Shown here piece after piece: positions 56,865 through 64,000 of a DNA stretch of 64,000 nucleotides. The number at the start of each line of letters is the position of its first letter. Position 1 is the first letter of the stretch. The stretch covers positions 150,784 to 214,783 of the forward strand of contig JAMAHW010000075.1 of the NCBI GenBank assembly GCA_023627715.1. The letters are read 5' to 3'. The stretch comes from Periconia sp. R9002. Lineage: Eukaryota > Ascomycota > Dothideomycetes > Pleosporales > Periconiaceae. The notes beneath the pieces were generated by a model. That model worked only from the letters and a program-made list of their open reading frames with translations. It ran no database searches and was not told where the DNA came from. The position numbers and the translations under genes are program-made.

Positions 56865-57483
56865 ATGCTAACAATGGTTGCCCTCGCTCGCACAACGCTG
56901 ACACACACCTGCCATGTAATCGCCTTCCTTCTTCAGTTGAGTTTCTTCACCGTTGGGGCCCAAGAACAGAAGCACCTGAACGTCACGACCATTGGTGCCT
57001 CCAATGGCAGATCGACGATCGAATGCTGGCAGATCAGCAGGCCTTTCGATATATCCACAGACCCAGGAACTGCAGGAACTGCGGCCCAACAGCTGGGAGA
57101 TTTGACCAATCTCACCCTCACCATTCTGCCTCCGCGATTCGACGGCGGACTGCATAACGCTCCCTTTGTCCAGTGAGTCACGTGACCGTAATATCTCTGG
57201 TTTGTACTGTCCCTAACTTACCGTTAGGTATGTCGCGTTCACTTCTGGCACTGCGGTTGTCTCCTTGCCAGATTCTAAGGAGAAAGCGATTATTGTTGGC
57301 GGCAAGTACGGGCTCATCATTGCTGCCGACATTGCTTCAGTTAGCGCGAAAGGCCATATTACGCGGTATCCCACGGACAGCACGACCATAGCTTTACAGA
57401 TTCGGATGAAGAACAACACTCTTCCTCCACACAGCGTTCTTCACTCAGGTGCTTGTCAGCAAGATGAGCTTAGCGGACTCTAA
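56865..57483 (+). CDS. Small secreted protein, fungal beta-rich family
   Basis: Predicted 187 residues; exons 56865-57172 and 57228-57483, 55-nt intron (GTGAGT...GTTAG) in phase. ATGs at 56823, 56865 and 56874 are possible; the last two put a hydrophobic segment (HVIAFLLQLSFFTVGAQ) in a signal-peptide position. The core with VAFTSGTAVVSLPDS, IIVGGKYGLIIAADIA and GHITRYPTDSTT matches a widespread ascomycete secreted family of 150-190 residues with a cupin-like look; its role is unknown to me. Confidence 0.72.
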
Positions 57484-57981
57484 AGGCGAGGTTGCTGCAT
57501 ATCTTTAGGTCGATGTATCGGTCCTCTTTTCAACTGACGGAATTTGGAGAACAGCGGGAAGGTTGAAACATTACAGTGCGGCAACATAATGATATGTATA
57601 TAAACGCTGTGGGGGTCCGCTAATTATATGCCATTCTACGTGCCCTAGTACTGCATCCTCAGCACATTAACCTAATCGCCGATATACCAGGATTACACGA
57701 GGTGTTCATGGCGCTAGACTTATTTTCATACATTGTGGCGGGTTTCTAATATATTGCCGTGGGGCCTATCATAAATGAAGATCGTAAGACATTTCGGACC
57801 CTAGATACTGCATAGGAGAGATCTCGGAGAATGGGAGGTTAATAATATCGTCCACCGTTTCTGTCTGCTGTATATAAAATTATCCTTAATTACGGACTAC
57901 TCTCTCAAACCAATTCTATATTCAGCTTTCCCTTCGGCACATTATATTAGTCAGTGGTCCTTAAGTACGCAGATCATCACG
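57484..57981. other. Intergenic, promoter of next gene
   Basis: About 500 bp, AT-rich. No other feature recognised. Confidence 0.45.
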
Positions 57982-58690
57982 ATGCAACTTCTTTCTGCTG
58001 TCTTGTTTTTCGGTGCTGCAGCTGCCACCTCCGCTGTTAGCGGCAAACGCTCAACCGTCATGGCAATGCCAGGGTTATTCGAGTGCCAACTCGATATTTG
58101 CGCGCCTGTGCCCGAGCCAGCAACATGCGAAAAGTCTTGCGGTCCTGGGTATATCGTCTGCGTTTCCTGGCCTAACTGCTACAACCCTGGAAGCGGAGAC
58201 TCTTGCTGCTCAAATGGACGTTAGTATCGCCCCCGATCTAACACTGCTAGGCTTACCCATAACCATATACACAGGATATTGTAAAGCGGGCACATACTGC
58301 ACCAATGCGGGCTGCTGCCCTAACGGCACTCCTCTCTCCCAGTGCGGCGCCACCGTCTCTCTGAGCGTGATCCCGCCTCCGAAACCCGAACCAACTTCGA
58401 GCGTCGCCAGGACCTCTTCCAGCTTCCTTTCCTCCCCAATCACGACCCCCAAGAGCTCCGCTACTGGTGCCACCAGCTCTCCAGCTATCTCCAGTTCTCC
58501 AGCTGCGTACAGCTCTGTCTCATCCGGTCCGTCAAGCGGGACGGTTCTACCCACAGCGTCGGGTAACAAAACGATCACTGCAACGACACCTTCGTTGCCC
58601 GTGCAGACAGTTAGTGCTGGCAGCAGAGTAGAGCGTGGCATTGCTGCTGCCGTGATTGGTAGTGTTGGTGCCTTTTTAATGGTATTGTAA
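57982..58690 (+). CDS. GPI-anchored cysteine-rich wall protein
   Basis: 217 residues; exons 57982-58219 and 58275-58690, 55-nt intron in phase. Signal peptide [18 protein letters not shown]. The N-terminal third (residues 34-110) has about 14 cysteines, including CCSNG and GCCPNG motifs like those of chitin-binding or wall-associated small modules. A Ser/Thr/Pro-rich stretch follows (about 120-195), and a hydrophobic C-terminus ([15 protein letters not shown]) with small residues before it suits GPI attachment. Likely a cell-surface protein. The role is not known; expression on the host is an inference from the family type. Confidence 0.82.
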
Positions 58691-58960
58691 TTGCATCAGC
58701 TCTTTGAGCACTGTAATTTCTAATACAGGACCAGATGGGTCCACTTGGGCTGTGTAAATGGTGATAGTGGTGATAGTTTCAAAGTTACATAGAGGATTTA
58801 TACTATCTTAGTTGACACAAAAACTGGAGATCATTGTTTCCCCGTTCCAGATGACGATGGTGAAGGATAGCTGTAGAGGTGCCACAGCAACATTATAGAA
58901 TCAATATATATGCTTATACATTCACAATAGTAGCGTAAGGAGCTATCTACTACTAGAGTA
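58691..58960. other. 3' flank and left edge of AT-rich block
   Basis: Base composition changes over about 58900-59050 from mixed to AT-rich. Confidence 0.5.
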
Positions 58961-59959
58961 GGTAGTAACTATATGTATCTGGAATAAGGATAATCCGGGG
59001 TTACGTAACTAGGGCACATAACCTAATCCACTACAATAGCAGACGCTATAAAATATTCTTACTATACTAATCTATATTATTTAAAATATATAATAAAAAA
59101 ACGCTTACTTTAACTATAAAATTAGTTTAGCCTTACTTTATTTATATAATAAGCTAACTTACTCTTCTATAAGCTTATTAGGTAGAACTAAAAATTATAA
59201 AGTTAGCGTATAGGCTACTTATAGTTAAGGTAACTTACTAAAAATCTTAGTAAATAGGTAGATATTTAGTATAGGGGTAGTAACTAAAGTAGTAAGAAAC
59301 TCTATTATTAATATATCTTCTTTTTTATAATTAATTAGTAAAATTAGTTATAGTATTAATACTAGTTTAAAATCTTATAGTAATATTTTTAGCTAAAAAT
59401 ATATATATAGTAACTATTAGTTATATAATTAAGGCTTAGAGGTTAGTATTTTAGGTTTTTTAATAAATCTATTTACTATCTAGTTTTTACTATCTAACTT
59501 CTACTATCTAACTTCTATAACTTCTACTTTCTACTAACTATTACTAAATTAATAATACTTTAGTAACTAGTAACCTAGTATAAGTAGTTATTAATACTAT
59601 AAAAAATATACTTAAGTTACTATATTATTTATTAATAAAGTAGTTAAATATATAAGTATAGGCTTTCTACCCTAACATATATAACTAAACCCTATAAACT
59701 CTATAGGATTTAAATATGCACCGTACACGCTAAAGGATAGGGGGCTATAAAATTTAAGGTTACTATAGGTAAATCCTATAAACCTAAAATAATATTAGAT
59801 CTTAATATAACTTTATAGAGCAGTGCAGCGTAATCTAGTAATTTAATTACTATATTTTACGTATCTATAGTATTACGTTTTATAGTAGAATACAGGTAGA
59901 AAAAGTAGTATATTAATATTAGTATAGCAGCTGCTAAGCGAAGCTAGGTACTAGATAGG

Positions 59960-60418
59960 TGTTACGGCTGTGCCTCACAGAATTACTCTTGGCACTCATG
60001 GTGAGTGTAATTTCGATAATTACCATGAGTGGCACTATGCAGATGAAGACTGGGATCTTGGACCCGAAGCAGATCATAACATGGACACGTGATGAGGAGG
60101 TCACGTGACGTCTCTGTGGCTCTGCGACCACAGAGACATAGAGCTGTCTCCGTGACTCTGTCACCACAGAGCCACAGAGCTCAGGAATTTTATTAGTATA
60201 TAGCAAGCACGCATCACACTCTTTAGATAGTCTTTATCGTCAATTTAATCTTTTGACTAAAGAGCTACCCTGCTTTTGACATCTACTGTTTAGAATCTAT
60301 TGCATCGTGCCTATTGACGGTCACACACCCTACTGTTGTCCCGTGACATTGTACTTTCATTCACTCCCCTTGCGCACTACCCGGTATCCTGCTTCAAAGG
60401 CCTGAGCAGGACCCTAAC
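59960..60418. mobile_element. Solo LTR of a retrotransposon
   Basis: 459 bp starting TGTTACGG and ending CCTAACA, i.e. TG...CA with a TGTTA/TAACA inverted end. It is flanked by a perfect 5-bp target duplication ATAGG (59955-59959 and 60419-60423). Normal base composition, in sharp contrast to the RIP-mutated DNA on both sides. It contains hairpins (CACTCATGGT/ACCATGAGTG; GTCTCTGTGG/CCACAGAGAC) and a TATATAG promoter-like box at about 60197-60203. No internal retrotransposon sequence is present, so it arose by LTR-LTR recombination. Confidence 0.88.
59993..60137. repeat. Hairpin-forming inverted repeats in the LTR
   Basis: 10-bp stems at 59993-60002 / 60022-60031 and 60110-60119 / 60128-60137. 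A CTCTGTGG/CCACAGAG motif is repeated further at 60165-60180. Confidence 0.7.
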
Positions 60419-63400
60419 AATAGGTCTAGGGTAGCAACACTAGGATCTAGGGTAGAAAACTACTAGTGGCTATACTATAGTATACTATTTACTATCTATA
60501 CGTACTATAGAGCTGTTTAGCGTAATTTTTATATATTTACCTATATATAGTATTATGATATGTAAGACCTACTAGTAGGGTATACTATAGTTATAGCTGC
60601 GGACCTATTTAAATAGTAAGTATAAAGAATTAACCTTTAAAATATAATAGTAGATTACTTTAGCTATAGTATTATTTAGTAAGTAGGTAAAAATAGAAGA
60701 GAAAGTTATATTTCCTAAGCTAAAAGCTACGCCTATACTATATTTACCTATATATAATAACGCGTTTATATACGTAAAGGCTACTACTAGTAATAAAGTA
60801 TATAGATATATTTATTAATAGCTTAAGCATATCTAAGAGTATTACTAGAAAGTGTATAGGTAGGAAAATCCTTAAAAGTAAGGTTAATAGGCTTAAAAGT
60901 TACTAGCTAGATATCTAACTATATAGGTTAAGAGTATAGTATATTAGAAGTTCTAAAGTACTAGTTAGTTAAGTAAGTTATTTACTATTAGCCTATCCTA
61001 GCTAAGTACGTATATAGTAGAAAAAGAGAATAAAGATATCTAGCGCGTAGTTAGAATATTATTAAGCTAAGCTATAATCTATATAGAAATAAGAGAGAAA
61101 GAAAGGTAGGACTATATTAAAGTAAATAAGGATTATTACCTATTTTACGTATAGCTAGATTACGTAAAATAAGTAAAGTATTTAAAAAGATTTAAGTAGA
61201 GCTAGTTAGTAAGCATAAGATAAAAGCCTAGCTCTAAAAAAAAGGCGCTAAACTAGGTAGGTTAGGTAGTATAAATAGTAATCTATAAGGCCTAGTAGTT
61301 ATTACGGCCTAGCGTAGTAGGTATACCTACTATAATATATATTAACTAACGTGAGCTAGGTAGTACTACTAATAAGAAACTATTCTACACCTAATAGATA
61401 GAGAAAATAATAATTAAGTATAGTAGGTAGTAGTTAGAGATTATATAATATATATAGTAGATATATACGCTACCTAAGATTAGTAAGTAGGAGATAAAAA
61501 AGAAAGAAGAGGTAGAAAGGAAGAGACTACTATATTAACTTACTACGTTATAGATAGCGTTACTATAAGAAATCTAAATAATTATAAGATATAATAGTAG
61601 CGAGAGTAAGGACTATTAGTTTAGTAAAAGTAAGAGTAAAGAGGCGTTAAATAATAAAAAAGAAAAGAGATTAAAAGTATTAGTATTAACGTTTATTCTC
61701 TAATTACTTAATTATAAACTTATTAATAATAAATATAGCAGCGCGTTAATTAGCGCTATAGCTATTATAAGTATTAATATAAATAGTAGGTAGATTAGCG
61801 TATTATTATACACGCTAAAGTAGGCTATAGTTATAAATATATTATATATACTTATACTATATAGAGTAAAGTAGATACGCTAGTCTAAAATTACTTAGTT
61901 AGAAGTAGATAGGATAGCTTATAGTAAAGCTAAATAGAAAGCAGAGAGCTATTTTAACTTAGTATAAGATATAGCTTATTAGTTTATAACGCTAATAAGT
62001 TACTATAGCTACCTAACCCCTATCTATAATAGGTAAATCCTATAGGGTCTATAGGATTTAAATGTGGCACGTGTACGCTAAAAAATAGGGGGCTATAAAA
62101 TTTAAAGTTACTATTATAAATTCTATAGACCTAAAATAATATTAGATCTTAATATAACTTTATAGGGAGGTGCAGCGCAATTTAGTAATTTAATTACTAT
62201 ATTTTACGTATCTATTAAGTTACATTTTATAGTAGAATATAGGTAAAAAAAGTAGTATATTAATATTAGTATAGCAGCTACTAAGTAAGGCTATATACCT
62301 AATTAATCTAAAGTAACTACACTATAATCTAGGGTAGAATACTACTAATACCTCTACTATAGTATATATACTAGTATTTCTATTTACTATCTATACTTAC
62401 TATAGAGTAATTAGACGTAATTTTTACGTATTTACCTATGCACTATATCGCAATATATAAGACGTACTACTAAGGCCTACTATAGTTATAGCTGTAAAGC
62501 TATTTAAATAGTAAGTATAAAAAACTAACCCTTAAAATATAATAGTAGATTACTTTAGCTATAGTATTATTCTATAGATAGGCGAAAATAGAAGATAAAG
62601 TTATATTTTCTAAGCTAGAGGCTACACCTATACTATACTTACCTATATACAAGAACGCGTTTATATACGTAAAAGCTATACCTAGTAATAAAGTATATAG
62701 ATATATCTATTAATAGCTAAAGTATATCTAGAAGTATTACTAGAAAAAATATAAGTAGGAGAACCTTTAAAGGTAAAGTTAATAGGCTTAAAAGTTACTA
62801 GCTAGGTATCTAATAATATAGGTAGAAAGTATAGCATATTAAAAGTTCTAGAGTATAGGCTAGTTAGATAGGTTATTTACTATTAGCCTATCCTAGCTAA
62901 ATACATATATAGTAGATAGAGAAGATAAAAATATCTAGCGCGTAGTAGTAATATTATTAAACTAAGCTACTATTAATATTAAAGTAAGAAAGAAGGAGTA
63001 GTAGGACTATATTAAGGTGGACTAAAATTAGTACCTATTCTACGCGTAGCTAGATCGCGTAAAGTAGGTAAAGTATCTATAAAGTTTTAATTATAGCTAG
63101 TTATTAACTACTATATAAAAGCCTAGCCCTAAAGAAAAAGCGCTAAATTAAGTATATTAGGCGTTATAAATAGTTATCTATAAGGCTTAGTAGTTATTAT
63201 AGCTAGACGTAGTAGAGATAGTAGCTATAAATTATATTAACTAGCGTAAAGTAGGTAGTAGTACTAATAAGAAGCTATTTAACGTATAATAGATAGAAAA
63301 GATAATAATTAAGTATAGTAGATAGTAGTTAGAAATTATATAGTATATATAGTAGACCTACACGTTACCTAAGATTAGTATAAAGAAAAAAGAAAAGAAG

Positions 63401-63905
63401 GAGGTATAGAGAAAAAAGCTACTATATTAACTTACTATAGAATAGGCTGTGTTGCTATAGAAAATAGAAGCTATTATAAAGTAAAATAGTAATAAGAGCG
63501 AGGAGAACTAGTTTAAGAAGATAGATAGTAATAATAAGCTAGGTAAAGAGTAGAAGTAGAAGCTAGAAATAGTTATATTAACGTTTATATTATATCTACT
63601 AAACTACCTACTAGGTAATTATAAGTACTATAGCGCGTTAATTAGCGCTATAGTAGTAATAGGTATTAATATAAATAGTAGGTAAGTTAGCCTACTACTA
63701 TACACGCTAAAGTAGGCTACTATTATTAATATATTACGTATACTAGTATTATATAAGGTAGCGTAAATACGTAGGGTAGAGATAGCTTAGCTAGAGGTAG
63801 AGGGGCTAGATTATAGTAAGGTAGAAGAGAAGGTATATAGCTATTTTAACTTAGTATAAAATATAGCTAACTACTTTATAATATTAATAAGCTACTATAG
63901 CTAGC

Positions 63906-64000
63906 TAACCTCTATAGATACTATCCTATCAAATCAGACGTAAATGGGATTATGAGTATAATCCCTTTGAATACGGCTCGTGCACTCTGAACGACAGGGG
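63906..64000. other. Non-RIP sequence at window end
   Basis: Ninety-five bases of normal composition after the AT-rich block. Nothing recognisable. Confidence 0.5.

Larger units (their letters stand above)
59050..63905. repeat. AT-rich RIP-mutated repeat block
   Basis: Nearly all sequence is made of TA, AT and AA steps, with CA and TG rare, the signature left by RIP after C-to-T change at CpA. No open frame longer than chance exists outside the LTR. Two direct copies of a unit of about 1.9 kb are recognisable: copy 1 about 59680-61995 (split by a solo LTR) and copy 2 about 62020-63905. Shared landmarks include TAGGGGGCTATAAAATTTAA (59739 and 62084) and AGCGCGTTAATTAGCGCTAT (61739 and 63634). 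The original element type cannot be read through the mutations. The right edge at about 63905 is sharp. Confidence 0.85.

Noticed and set aside
59934..60206. 90-codon minus-strand frame
   Set aside because: Lies inside the solo LTR and crosses its border; explained by the LTR.
1..64000. CRISPR array, rRNA or confident tRNA
   Set aside because: None seen; the window is from a fungal nuclear genome and the only short repeats are the ones listed.

Overview
This is a 64 kb piece of a filamentous ascomycete (Pezizomycotina) genome; the gene content fits a plant-associated Dothideomycete. Coding regions are split by short GT-AG introns of mostly 43-100 nt. Zn2Cys6 regulators, plant cell-wall enzymes, small cysteine-rich secreted proteins, STAND-like and HeLo/kinase-like proteins and secondary-metabolism genes are all present. 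The last 5 kb is an AT-rich block in which almost every dinucleotide step is TA, AT or AA, as expected after repeat-induced point mutation (RIP). Introns were placed by hand from splice sites and reading-frame agreement, and no transcript data were available.

Layout. 0-21.3 kb is mostly intact: beta-mannosidase (cut by the window edge) divergent from a Zn2Cys6 regulator; a sialidase-fold secreted enzyme; a secreted two-cupredoxin protein; a DUF5519/luciferase-domain protein; a G1 (eqolisin) peptidase; a head-to-head pair of a STAND-like protein without Walker A and a CorA-like membrane protein; and a GH11 xylanase. 21.6-25.3 kb is decayed: an ABC-transporter tail, an MFS drug-efflux pseudogene and an aflatoxin-regulator-type pseudogene. 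25.9-28.1 kb carries two paralogous 12-cysteine secreted proteins (effector candidates). 28.5-37.7 kb mixes a regulator fragment, an intact NmrA-like reductase, a broken FAD oxidase, a broken NmrA-like gene and an intact cupin protein.

37.97-38.61 kb is a deleted pogo-type transposon with terminal inverted repeats, next to an intact Zn2Cys6 regulator. 41.1-46.6 kb is a ruined terpenoid cluster: a zinc-cluster fragment, one intact P450, one broken P450 and a terpene cyclase (fusicoccane/ophiobolin synthase type) carrying stop codons. 46.7-58.7 kb is mostly intact again: a DUF6601 membrane protein; a predicted 823-residue fusion of alpha/beta hydrolase, HeLo-like and kinase-like domains; a divergent kinase-TPR protein; a rhodopsin-like membrane protein; and two secreted proteins. 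58.9-63.9 kb is RIP-mutated repeat DNA in two direct copies, the first split by an unmutated solo LTR with a 5-bp target duplication.

Taken together, plant-facing secreted proteins and immune-like (allorecognition-type) genes sit beside metabolic clusters that have been largely lost. Several of the breaks are CAG/CAA-to-stop or TGG-to-stop changes, the C-to-T/G-to-A type that RIP causes, although the GC-rich half of the window is not itself AT-rich. The best candidates for something undescribed are the hydrolase-HeLo-kinase fusion and the 12-cysteine paralog pair with its shared upstream motif.
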